In this document: one piece after another, positions 23,625 through 30,527 of the stretch
Numbering within the stretch: position 1 is the first letter of the stretch
Layout of the letters: each line of letters opens with the position of its first letter
Origin: VRUB01 sp046758085
GTDB taxonomy: Bacteria > Pseudomonadota > Gammaproteobacteria > Acidiferrobacterales > SPGG2
NCBI GenBank assembly: GCA_046758085.1
Contig: JBHHZP010000031.1
Coordinates: forward strand, 1-30,527
DNA length: 30,527 bases
Direction: 5' to 3'
Program-made: the position numbers and the translations under genes
The notes under the pieces: generated by a model
What the model saw: the letters and a program-made list of their open reading frames with translations, nothing else
Databases searched by the model: none
What the model was told of the DNA's origin: nothing

Positions 23625-24272
23625 TTAGGCCCCGCTTGCCTTCTTCTGCTCCGTGAGCATGTTTATGAACTTGACCGATGCCATCTCCAGGCTATCGACC
23701 AACGTGGTGGTCTTGGACTGCAGGACCGAGTAGATGAGCAGGAGCGGGATTGCTGCCATCAGGCCGAATGCCGTGGTATTCATCGCAACCGAGATGCTTG
23801 CTGACAAAAGATCCGCCTTTTCTGCGGGATCCGCATGTGAGACGGCGGTAAACGCCCGGATGAGACCGACGATGGTGCCGAGTAGCCCCAACAATGTCGC
23901 GATATTCGCGAACGTGGCGATATAGTGCGTACGCTTTTCCAGAGACGGCACGACTTCCATTAGTCCTTCTTCCATGGCGGTTTCGATATCATCGCGCCGC
24001 CGCGCGGTGGTGGTGCGCGAAAGGCCATAGTTCATGATCTTTCCGATAGCCGCCTTGGACTCTGAGGATATGGCAAGCGCCCTTTTATATTCTCCTGCCT
24101 TGATCAGCGGCATAAGCTCGTGCCAGGTTTTTTTGTTTACGCTGGTCGAACGGATCAAATGGAAATAACGTTCAATAGCGATGCTTGCACCTAATGCGAG
24201 CACAATCATGATCGGATACATGAATATGCCGCCGTCTTGAAAGAAACGAACTATCGTGCCGTAAGTTTCCAT
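23625..24272 (-). CDS. MotA/TolQ/ExbB-type proton channel
   Basis: A 215-residue inner-membrane channel subunit. Membrane segments are GIFMYPIMIVLALGASIAIE near the N-terminus, TFANIATLLGLLGTIVGLIR in the middle and VAMNTTAFGLMAAIPLLLIY near the end. The last two carry the threonines (LLGT and NTTAFG) that line the proton path in ExbB and TolQ, and AIP is the conserved helix break. The cytoplasmic loop between the first and second helix is normal in length. I choose ATG 24272 because GGAGG lies five bases upstream; an ATG four codons earlier lacks one. The pentameric channel would use the two ExbD-type proteins as its rotor core and drive the TonB-like protein. Confidence 0.93.
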   Translation of the reverse strand: METYGTIVRFFQDGGIFMYPIMIVLALGASIAIERYFHLIRSTSVNKKTWHELMPLIKAGEYKRALAISSESKAAIGKIMNYGLSRTTTARRRDDIETAMEEGLMEVVPSLEKRTHYIATFANIATLLGLLGTIVGLIRAFTAVSHADPAEKADLLSASISVAMNTTAFGLMAAIPLLLIYSVLQSKTTTLVDSLEMASVKFINMLTEQKKASGA

Positions 24273-24316
24273 AGTAACCTCCATACGGAATTCTAAAGCG
24301 ATAAATAACAGGGAAT

Positions 24317-24616
24317 TTATTTCGTTGACACTGAGTCGGTTGAGGTGTGGGTATTGGCAATAATGTCGTGATACTCGATCTGTCTGAGAAAAACATCGCG
24401 GTCCACGGCGCCGAGGGCCTCACGAACCAGCCCTCCAACGGGATTTCCCATCAGGTTGTCCGCGTTCGGTCGCTTCCAGGGAACGATGTACAGAACCTTT
24501 GGCAGCTCCCGGTTCCCGATAATCGAGGTTCCCGGCAGCTCCACACGATCCTGTGCGTGCACATTTGTCATGGCAAGCGTGCACAAGAGCAGGGGCATAG
24601 TGACAAGGTGCTTCAT
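24317..24616 (-). CDS. Small exported protein of unknown function
   Basis: A 99-residue protein with a clear signal peptide: MKHLVT, hydrophobic core MPLLLCTLAMT, and a likely cut after VHA (residue 21), leaving 78 periplasmic residues. The most striking stretch is RELPKVLYIVPWKRP (about 37-51), which looks like a conserved motif. The tail is polar, with Ser/Thr. It has no TPR and no cysteines after the signal. ATG 24616 has GGAGG seven bases upstream, so it is well translated; the open frame upstream is not used. It lies between the TPR lipoprotein and the channel gene with gaps of 5 and 44 bases. It is probably a dedicated component of this envelope system. Confidence 0.82.
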   Translation of the reverse strand: MKHLVTMPLLLCTLAMTNVHAQDRVELPGTSIIGNRELPKVLYIVPWKRPNADNLMGNPVGGLVREALGAVDRDVFLRQIEYHDIIANTHTSTDSVSTK

Positions 24617-24621
24617 CAGGG

Positions 24622-25263
24622 TCACCTCCCCGCAGTCTTTCGATGGCGCTTCATACGCCTTTTTAGATCCACCATCCATTTGGCGACGCCGGGATCAGGC
24701 GTTCTCACCAGCTTTTGATACAGCTCGTAATGTTTCAGTGCCTTCTTGGCGTCCAACAAGTACAAGTCGTAGAGAATGCCCAGATTGAGGTGCGCATAGG
24801 CATAGGAGCGATCAAGCTTGAGGGCGTTTTCGTATGCCTCGCGCGCCTCACTGAAGCGCCCATTCTCGCGCAACACTATGCCAAGGTGGTTGTAAGCGTC
24901 TGCCCGCTCCGGACTGATCGCGATAGCCTGGCGGAACGCTTGTTCTGCCTCACGATCCCGCCCTGCCCGGTGATAAATGATGCCCAGGTTCACATGGGGC
25001 CCGGCGAACTGGCTGTAGCTCCGTGTCATCGCCAGCAGTATTTGTTCTGCCTGCGCGTTGCGTTTTGCCTTCATTGCTGCCAGCGCGCGTTCGTGCTCTC
25101 TCATAGCCACCGGGTCGATAGCTGATTCCTTGCCCGCGCTGGGCGCACCTGCTGGTGTGGCAGGGGGCTGCGATTGGACCGGACGCTGTGCGGGCGCGGT
25201 ACAGCCGGAAAGCCAGGCCACGCACACAACCAGCGAAAATACGAGGGCGCTATTTGATCGCAT
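24622..25263 (-). CDS. TPR lipoprotein (small)
   Basis: A 213-residue lipoprotein. Lipobox LSGC puts the lipidated cysteine at C21, with Thr at +2, so sorting to the outer membrane is expected. A Pro/Ala-rich linker (22-45) is followed by four tetratricopeptide repeats at about 54-85, 88-119, 122-153 and 156-190, for example NLGIIYHRAGRDREAEQAF and HLGIVLRENGRFSEAREAY. TPR arrays bind partner proteins. The tail is basic. The start overlaps the end of the 936-residue TPR gene by 14 bases, and the small exported-protein gene follows five bases later. It resembles PilF/PilW-type assembly factors in architecture, but no pilus genes are nearby. Confidence 0.9.
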   Translation of the reverse strand: MRSNSALVFSLVVCVAWLSGCTAPAQRPVQSQPPATPAGAPSAGKESAIDPVAMREHERALAAMKAKRNAQAEQILLAMTRSYSQFAGPHVNLGIIYHRAGRDREAEQAFRQAIAISPERADAYNHLGIVLRENGRFSEAREAYENALKLDRSYAYAHLNLGILYDLYLLDAKKALKHYELYQKLVRTPDPGVAKWMVDLKRRMKRHRKTAGR

Positions 25264-28060
25264 CGCTCACGGCCTCGCTCTTTTCGAACTTGGCATACTG
25301 TACCGGGCGCAGATCGCGCAACTGCTCGAAGCTCTTTCTTACCCATTCGTCGTAAACGTCGTCGGCAACACGCTTCACGTTTATTTCGTGAATTTCGATT
25401 GCCTTCTCCTCGAACGGATAGGCTTGCTCCTCAAGCAACACGTCGTACTGCTCGAGCTCCTGAGGAGACAACCCACGTGGCCGCTCTGACGTCAGCAAAT
25501 CCCGGCTCAGGCTGTGGTAGACCTCGGCGATGCGATAGGTCGCCGCCGTTGTAAACTCGGCAACGCCGTAAGCGGCCGCACGCCCGTACTCCTTCAGCGC
25601 TACCTGCATCTTCTGCTTTTTGGCCTTGAGACTCTGTCGCAGCGGAATAACCAGACGTACGTTACGAAACTGCTGGTGCGCGCGTTCCGCGAGTAAGAAC
25701 GCGGCTTTTGCCGCCAAATAGTTCGTGCGATCGGTCTGCGCGCGTCCACCGGCATCTGCCGCCGCAACGATCTTCTCTAGCCAATAATAGTAGTCTGCGC
25801 GGCGTCCGCGCTTGGCATAGAGCTGCGCGAGCCGGTAGCGTGCCTCCATGGCGCGCTCGAAGGAGCCCGGAAACAGGGCGACGTAGCGTTTGTATACAGC
25901 GGCTGCGGATTCGTTGCGCGCCCCCTTTTCATACAGCTCGGCGGCTTGCCAGAGAGCTTCCTGCTGTAGCCGTGGGTCTTGTCGGCGCTGCGCTATCTCC
26001 TCGAAGGCCGCGGCCGCGCGCGACCATTGCTGGCTTTCCATATAAGCCGCCGCCAGCTTTTCAGGGACATCGCGCTGCAGTGGGTGGTTTGGGAATTCCT
26101 TGCGAAACCCCTCGAGCACTTTCACTGCGCCACGCCAGTCCTTCAAGGCGATGAGGCCGGCGGCCGCGTCGTACTCGGCGGTGGGCGTTATCGCTGAGGT
26201 CGGTGCGATGTTCTTCACCCGAAGAAAATGCGTCACAGCACCGCGCAGGTTGCCAGTGGCGCGTTGTTGCTCTCCTTGCTTGTAAACAGACGAGCCCAGG
26301 CGCTCGACTAGTGCGCGACGTCGCGCATCACTGCCCGGTGTGAGACGCAACACCGCCTTGTAGGCAGCTTCAGCTTGCCCGTAAGCCCCCTTGTCAAACT
26401 CGACATGGGCAACAACGGTCCAGGCTGTGCGGCGCAGTGCCGGCTGTGGCTTCATCGCAATAACACGGCGCGCGGCTTTTGCTGCTGGCTCCGGTTGCTT
26501 CAAGGCAAACAGGTCTTCCGCAGCCTTGGTCAGAACGGCGGCGGCCCGCTTGTCGCGAGGGAAGGCATTCCCGAAGCGCAACGCACTCGCGATCGTAAGT
26601 TGCTGGTACTCTTGATGCTTGCGGCCGCGTAGCTGCTGTTCGCGTTTCTTGTGGACGAGCAACGCAGCGTAGCCCGCTTCAGCGCTATCGGCATGCGGCG
26701 GAAACTTGTAGGCCGTTTTTTCGTACTGGATCGCTGCATCGGCGTACCGTTTTCCCTCCGACAGCGTCTCCGCTAACAAGAAGTTCATTCTGGGCGCGCG
26801 CACGTCGTCCGGAAACTCGTCCACGAACTTTGCGTACCAACGGGCGGCCAGATCGTAATCTGTAGTTTTTCCGGTGCGTTGCGCCTGCGCGTGGAAATGA
26901 CGCGCAAGATCTTCGATATTGCTCTTCAGATGCGGTGCAATCGATACGTGGGTGTCATCGTCGTGCATGGCCCAGAATTTGGTGCTGACACCATAGCGGA
27001 CGACAAAATTCTCCTTGGCCGTGAGGAGCAGTGTCGGAAAACCCCCCTGCGTATAGGCCTCGATGACCTTCAACTGGAAGCTCGGTGCACGACGGTCGTT
27101 CGCATGCTGCTTGATAAACTCGACAAAGACATTGGCCGCATCCTGGTAACGTTCTTGCGCGAGATACAGGCTGCCTAGGTTGTTGTAGACCGCGGCCTCA
27201 TACGGGCGTGTGCCGTTTTTTTTGAAATACTTGGTAATTGATTTCTCGCCGCGAAGATAAGAGAAGCTCAAGCTAATTACCCGGAATGTGTCATTATTGA
27301 GCTCCCTGTCGGCTCGCGGTTTCGGCGCAGCTGTGGATCGCCCCGATTTGTTCTCGCTGAAATTGCGGTCAAGTAGGCTGAAAAACGATTTGAGCGCTGA
27401 GTTGTAGCGTGATTGTTTGAATTGTGACCACCCGCCCTTGTACAGCGCTCTCTCGTAATATAGTGACGTGTCGCCAAATTTCAGAACGGCGCGATACGCG
27501 CGTTCGGCCTCACGGTATGACTCGATTACAAAAAAGAGCTCACCGCGCCGAAACTGCACCTCGTCAATGAACTTCACGTTCGGGTACAACGCAACCAGCT
27601 GATTCAGGGTGCGGAGCGCTTGCTGGTAGTTCCCGCTCTGCTCATAGGCGTGGGCAAGCTGGTATAACACGTGATCGTTACCCGCGTAGCTGGGATGAGT
27701 CCGGAGCAGCTCCCGATAAGTCGCGATAGCCTTGGCGTAATCGGCCGGTTTGAGCACATCTTTATTTTTCGAATCTGTTTCGAGTTTTCTTGCCTCCTCG
27801 AGGTAGGCAGCTTCAGACCGCTCCAATTCCAGGTCCGCCAGGCGTCGCATCGCCTCGGCCCGCAGCAGGTCGTTCTCTTCCTTATTCAAGAACTCGCGGT
27901 AACTCTCGATCGCCTTTCCGCGCCCGGTCTGCTCCGGGGCCTGTCTTTGTACCTGAATTTCCTGCTCCTCGATGCTTTTGATTGTGTTATCGGTCGGCGC
28001 CGAGACACACCCGGTTAGAACCAGACCAAGAATCAGTGCGCTGTAAGAGCGGGTCGACAT
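25250..28060 (-). CDS. Large TPR lipoprotein
   Basis: A 936-residue lipoprotein with lipobox LTGC (C18, Val at +2), therefore probably on the periplasmic face of the outer membrane. Almost the whole chain is helical-repeat, with many TPR units, for example YQLAHAYEQSGNYQQALRTL, FRRGELFFVIESYREAERAY, NNLGSLYLAQERYQDAANVF and YRLAQLYAKRGRRADYYY. The end, after EQYDVLLEEQAYPFEEKAIE, is charged and may be coiled. It has no recognisable catalytic motif. It would be a scaffold, comparable in architecture to large TPR proteins of gliding and spore-coat machines. It starts 14 bases after the previous gene, without a clear Shine-Dalgarno sequence; a repeated CCCAGTAAG spans that junction. Overlaps the next gene by 14 bases. 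Confidence 0.9.
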   Translation of the reverse strand: MSTRSYSALILGLVLTGCVSAPTDNTIKSIEEQEIQVQRQAPEQTGRGKAIESYREFLNKEENDLLRAEAMRRLADLELERSEAAYLEEARKLETDSKNKDVLKPADYAKAIATYRELLRTHPSYAGNDHVLYQLAHAYEQSGNYQQALRTLNQLVALYPNVKFIDEVQFRRGELFFVIESYREAERAYRAVLKFGDTSLYYERALYKGGWSQFKQSRYNSALKSFFSLLDRNFSENKSGRSTAAPKPRADRELNNDTFRVISLSFSYLRGEKSITKYFKKNGTRPYEAAVYNNLGSLYLAQERYQDAANVFVEFIKQHANDRRAPSFQLKVIEAYTQGGFPTLLLTAKENFVVRYGVSTKFWAMHDDDTHVSIAPHLKSNIEDLARHFHAQAQRTGKTTDYDLAARWYAKFVDEFPDDVRAPRMNFLLAETLSEGKRYADAAIQYEKTAYKFPPHADSAEAGYAALLVHKKREQQLRGRKHQEYQQLTIASALRFGNAFPRDKRAAAVLTKAAEDLFALKQPEPAAKAARRVIAMKPQPALRRTAWTVVAHVEFDKGAYGQAEAAYKAVLRLTPGSDARRRALVERLGSSVYKQGEQQRATGNLRGAVTHFLRVKNIAPTSAITPTAEYDAAAGLIALKDWRGAVKVLEGFRKEFPNHPLQRDVPEKLAAAYMESQQWSRAAAAFEEIAQRRQDPRLQQEALWQAAELYEKGARNESAAAVYKRYVALFPGSFERAMEARYRLAQLYAKRGRRADYYYWLEKIVAAADAGGRAQTDRTNYLAAKAAFLLAERAHQQFRNVRLVIPLRQSLKAKKQKMQVALKEYGRAAAYGVAEFTTAATYRIAEVYHSLSRDLLTSERPRGLSPQELEQYDVLLEEQAYPFEEKAIEIHEINVKRVADDVYDEWVRKSFEQLRDLRPVQYAKFEKSEAVSDAIK

Positions 28061-28074
28061 TGTGCTTACTGGGC

Positions 28075-30222
28075 TTACTGGGCGCGATTTGATGCGCGAT
28101 CGTAAACGTGCGCGATGCCGAATCGGGCCTGCGTAACGTAGGCCCGCAGGCGCTGTTTCTGGCGCTCGAGCTCCTGTGCCGCGCGGTCCTGGAGGTATTG
28201 CTCGTGGGCGCGCACGGCGCGAGCGACGTCGGCTTTGAGCTCGGATACGCGGGCGCGAAGCTCGCCGAGACGCGTGAGGGCGGCATCACGGCTTTCATCC
28301 TCTCGCTGTGGTGCATTTTGTGAGGCGGAGATACGCGAGCCCGCGGCGGCAATTGCCGCAGCGGGCGCCAAGCTTGCGGCATTGGTTTGCCACAAGCTGG
28401 GCTCGTAGCCACGGCTGAATTGCCAATGTCGCGAGTCGTTTAACTGTCCGCAATATTCCTGGTCATCGGCCAGGGTTGCATTGCCGGGCGCTTTTGCAAG
28501 CTCTTGCTCAACGGTTGCTATCGCCCTCGCGAGGTCTTGCTCGTTGCTGCCAGCCAGTGCCGTAGACCAGCAATCCAGATGCCGTGCCAGAGTCTGCAGG
28601 TGCCGATAGTTCTTAAGTGCTTCATGAAAGTCGTTGCTCGCGAAGAGCTGGATGAGATAACGATTTTCCGGTGTGTCGGGCAATATTTGTTCTGGCGAGA
28701 TCCGCTCGGTCAAAGTGGGTTGGCTTCGCGGAACGACGCTTGCCAGGCGCTCGCCCGTGCGCAAACCCTCGACCGTTTGTCGCAGTTGCTCGATCTCGGC
28801 GTTGTACACGGCTATGGCGCTCTCGTAGTGCTGTAATGCCTGTTTATAGGCTTCGAGCTCACTCAAGGCGTACGGCACTGCCAGCAGGGACTCTTGCACT
28901 GCGACGTCGATGTCGGTTCTCTTTTGTAGCTCCATCCACGGCACCAGGGATTGCTTGTGCTTGCCCCCTGCCGACAGGGCCCAACCGAGTCCGAGCAGCG
29001 CCTTATTGGAGAAAGGCCCATTGAGCCGCACCTCGCGGAAGTAGGATTTTGCCCGGCCGGGGTCCGGTACACCGAGGAAGGCAAAACCGAGCGCCAGATT
29101 GGCCTTATCTCTTAGCGCCAACAGCTCGTCGTCGCGGGCGCGCATCCGTGCGATTTTCCCCAACAGCGCCACACCCTCCTTGGTCCGCCCGATCCGAATC
29201 AGACCAACGCCCATGTTATAGCGCGCATAGGTGGCTCGTTTCGATTTTCCTCGCAGCTGACTCAGCACGGCTACGGCCTCGCCGGACCGGTTGCGCTTCA
29301 TAAGAACCAGGGCCAGGAGAAGCTGCTGTCTATCTTTCAGCTCGGCCGGCAGCGGGTCTCGCATGCGCAGTAGCGCATCCTGTGCCTGCTTCAGATGCCC
29401 GCGCCGGTACCAGCTGTTCGCGAGATAAAAGCGAGCACGTGCGGCTACATCAGGCGGCGTACCGTGGTCCATCAAACGTGAAAACGTCCGCGCGGCCTGG
29501 CGGTGGAGCCCGTAAGCCAGATACAGATCGCCCAATAGCCACTGCGACTCATGCTGGTGTTGCGACAGGTTATTCGTTGCTTGTGCCGCCAGCAGGCCAG
29601 TCACGGCGGAAAAATATTTTTGCTGATAAACATCGAACAATACCGTACCGAAATAGGGGTCCTTCACGCGCCGTGCCTGACGGTCCGCTACCGTCATCGG
29701 CAGGTGGAGCTCGGGTTGTCGCTTGCCTGCGGGTTTTACGATGGTCATTTCGACGAACTTCGGGCCATTCCTTTTGTAAAAGATCATCGAGCCGTTTTGC
29801 CGGTAATCCTTACCGCTCGCATCTTGGCCGCTGACAGATGCACTGAGCTCGTGCTCCCCAATGGCCAGATTCCCCACGTAGAGCCGTTGCACCCCGCCGC
29901 GAACGAGCGCGGTGGTCTCGCGCTCGGTATAACGCTGGCTCGCTACCAGCTCGTTGTCGATCGTTATTTCAACGGTATTCAGCTGGAATGACCGGTCTTC
30001 CTCCACCGACAAGAACACGGCGACCCGTGTCGCAGGGGGGTAGCGCAGCTCCTCTCCGAGGATTAGCAGATCCCGGTTGAGCTTGAAGACTTCCCGCTTC
30101 AGCGACTGCGCCGCGTAGTCGAGTTGGCGGAGCTGTATTTGCGGGGTGAGCGCATGCACCTCACCACCCAGCATTACCAGGAACGCTGTTACCCACGCTG
30201 ACAATAGGCGTTTATTTGCCAC
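28075..30222 (-). CDS. Periplasmic TPR/coiled-coil protein, first gene of the envelope operon
   Basis: A 715-residue exported protein. A signal peptide (MANKRLLSAWVTAFLVMLGG, cut after VHA at residue 24) is followed by a short helix and then a beta-rich domain (about 60-165: VAVFLSVEEDRSFQLNTVEI, GGVQRLYVGNLAIGEHELSA). TPR-like repeats cover about 190-480 (WLLGDLYLAYGLHRQAARTF, ARFYLANSWYRRGHLKQAQ). A less structured region comes next, then a C-terminal coiled coil (about 645-700). No lipobox is present, so it is a soluble periplasmic protein. The start is GTG 30222 with GAGGGG close upstream. It heads the eight-gene operon and may bridge the lipoproteins and the motor. I do not recognise a named family. 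Confidence 0.88.
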   Translation of the reverse strand: MANKRLLSAWVTAFLVMLGGEVHALTPQIQLRQLDYAAQSLKREVFKLNRDLLILGEELRYPPATRVAVFLSVEEDRSFQLNTVEITIDNELVASQRYTERETTALVRGGVQRLYVGNLAIGEHELSASVSGQDASGKDYRQNGSMIFYKRNGPKFVEMTIVKPAGKRQPELHLPMTVADRQARRVKDPYFGTVLFDVYQQKYFSAVTGLLAAQATNNLSQHQHESQWLLGDLYLAYGLHRQAARTFSRLMDHGTPPDVAARARFYLANSWYRRGHLKQAQDALLRMRDPLPAELKDRQQLLLALVLMKRNRSGEAVAVLSQLRGKSKRATYARYNMGVGLIRIGRTKEGVALLGKIARMRARDDELLALRDKANLALGFAFLGVPDPGRAKSYFREVRLNGPFSNKALLGLGWALSAGGKHKQSLVPWMELQKRTDIDVAVQESLLAVPYALSELEAYKQALQHYESAIAVYNAEIEQLRQTVEGLRTGERLASVVPRSQPTLTERISPEQILPDTPENRYLIQLFASNDFHEALKNYRHLQTLARHLDCWSTALAGSNEQDLARAIATVEQELAKAPGNATLADDQEYCGQLNDSRHWQFSRGYEPSLWQTNAASLAPAAAIAAAGSRISASQNAPQREDESRDAALTRLGELRARVSELKADVARAVRAHEQYLQDRAAQELERQKQRLRAYVTQARFGIAHVYDRASNRAQ

Positions 30223-30256
30223 CGGCCCCTCGGGTCACCCGCTATCTACCTTACTT

Positions 30257-30284
30257 AGTGTAGTGTGCGTCGGGCGCGTGTCAG
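30257..30284 (-). promoter_or_regulatory. Candidate promoter of the eight-gene envelope operon
   Basis: Minus strand: -35 CTGACA (30284-30279), 16-base spacer, -10 TACACT (30262-30257), giving a leader of about 30 bases before GTG 30222. Matches are 5/6 and 4/6 to consensus. No other promoter of similar quality is seen in the gap. Confidence 0.35.
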
Positions 30285-30454
30285 CACGAGGCCCGCACGG
30301 TTCGAACCGACGAAACCGCCACGACCAAGCGGGGAAAGACAACCGGTTTTCGACCCGCTACCCGCCCCGGCACGCCCGGCCCGATGGGCCGGCAGCAGCG
30401 GGGTCTGTGGATGCGCGTCCGGGTAGCTAGGGTTAGCGCTAATATTGCATGAAC

Positions 30455-30484
30455 TCACACCAGAGAACACAGAGATCACAGACG
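30455..30484. repeat. Short CACAGAG-type direct repeat
   Basis: The stretch TCACACCAGAGAACACAGAG, followed by ATCACAGACG, contains three or four imperfect copies of a 9-10 base unit (CAGAGAACA, CAGAGATCA, CAGACGACT). Similar A-rich units are common as dispersed intergenic repeats in environmental bacteria. Confidence 0.4.
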
Positions 30485-30527
30485 ACTGCAGGGATGCAGG
30501 ATATAGTTAGACCGTCCTTCTTTTGGT

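Larger units (their letters stand above)
30223..30527. other. 305-base non-coding stretch upstream of the envelope operon
   Basis: No convincing gene. Next to the operon lies a candidate promoter. The middle (about 30290-30430) is very GC-rich with short hairpins such as GCCCGATGGGC, and it keeps an open frame on the minus strand that looks like repeat-derived low-complexity sequence rather than a real protein. At 30455-30484 is a CACAGAG-type short repeat. Confidence 0.5.

Noticed and set aside
21657..24272. Interpretation of the motor genes as Tol-Pal
   Set aside because: No tolA, tolB, pal or ybgC gene is adjacent; two ExbD-type proteins and an AgmX-like transducer do not fit Tol-Pal.
25360..25385. 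CGTAAACGT and ACGTTTA words resembling half operators
   Set aside because: Inside a coding sequence, not palindromic and without promoter boxes; similar half-sites elsewhere in genes were also discarded.
30255..30479. 74-codon minus-strand frame in the final non-coding stretch
   Set aside because: Overlaps the likely promoter of the TPR operon and is Gly/Ala/Arg/Pro-rich; more likely repeat-derived than a gene.

Overview
This looks like a chromosomal segment of a GC-rich, aerobic Gram-negative proteobacterium, most likely an uncultured gammaproteobacterium. The evidence is ETF-ubiquinone oxidoreductase (a respiratory chain fed by acyl-CoA dehydrogenases), an ExbB/ExbD/TonB-type energised envelope system, two lipoproteins with proteobacterial lipoboxes, and a LiuR-like MerR regulator. 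The genus cannot be fixed from sequence alone. There are no phage, transposase, CRISPR, rRNA or tRNA genes that I can see.

Bases 1-19424 are an acyl-CoA island. It starts inside an acyl-CoA dehydrogenase followed by an enoyl-CoA hydratase (+). Next come an NmrA-family dehydrogenase and ETF-QO (-), a hotdog thioesterase and an SDR of 3-hydroxyacyl-CoA dehydrogenase type (+), a kappa-GST/HCCA-isomerase-like protein and a DUF2889 protein (-), and an acyl-CoA synthetase with a crotonase-fold protein that lacks both catalytic glutamates (-). A second thioesterase (+) is followed on the minus strand by DUF1289, a second HCCA-isomerase-like protein, acetyl-CoA acetyltransferase, DUF1272, isovaleryl-CoA dehydrogenase, a third thioesterase and a MerR regulator. 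Divergent from the regulator is a 1090-residue fused isobutyryl-CoA mutase (IcmF). Mutase, dehydrogenase, hydratase, hydroxyacyl-CoA dehydrogenase and thiolase together would carry isobutyryl-CoA through butyryl-CoA to acetyl-CoA, with electrons leaving through ETF-QO. A perfect 16-bp palindrome lying in the same 19-bp promoter context occurs before icmF and before the DUF2889 gene, about 8 kb apart, and is probably the MerR protein's operator.

Bases 19425-21656 hold a GFA-family zinc protein (+) and a tightly coupled ComB-like phosphatase / alpha-beta hydrolase pair (-).

Bases 21657-30222 are one compact minus-strand operon of eight genes: a periplasmic TPR/coiled-coil protein, two TPR lipoproteins, a small exported protein, an ExbB/TolQ-type channel, two ExbD/TolR-type proteins and a TonB-like protein with an AgmX/PglI-type C-terminus. 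It resembles in composition the proton-driven Agl-Glt/Nfs machines of myxobacteria. One of its two ExbD proteins has Asn where the proton-carrying Asp is expected. This operon is the best candidate here for a poorly described system. The last 305 bases are non-coding, with its likely promoter and short repeats. Short inverted or direct repeats of three different families sit at operon boundaries.
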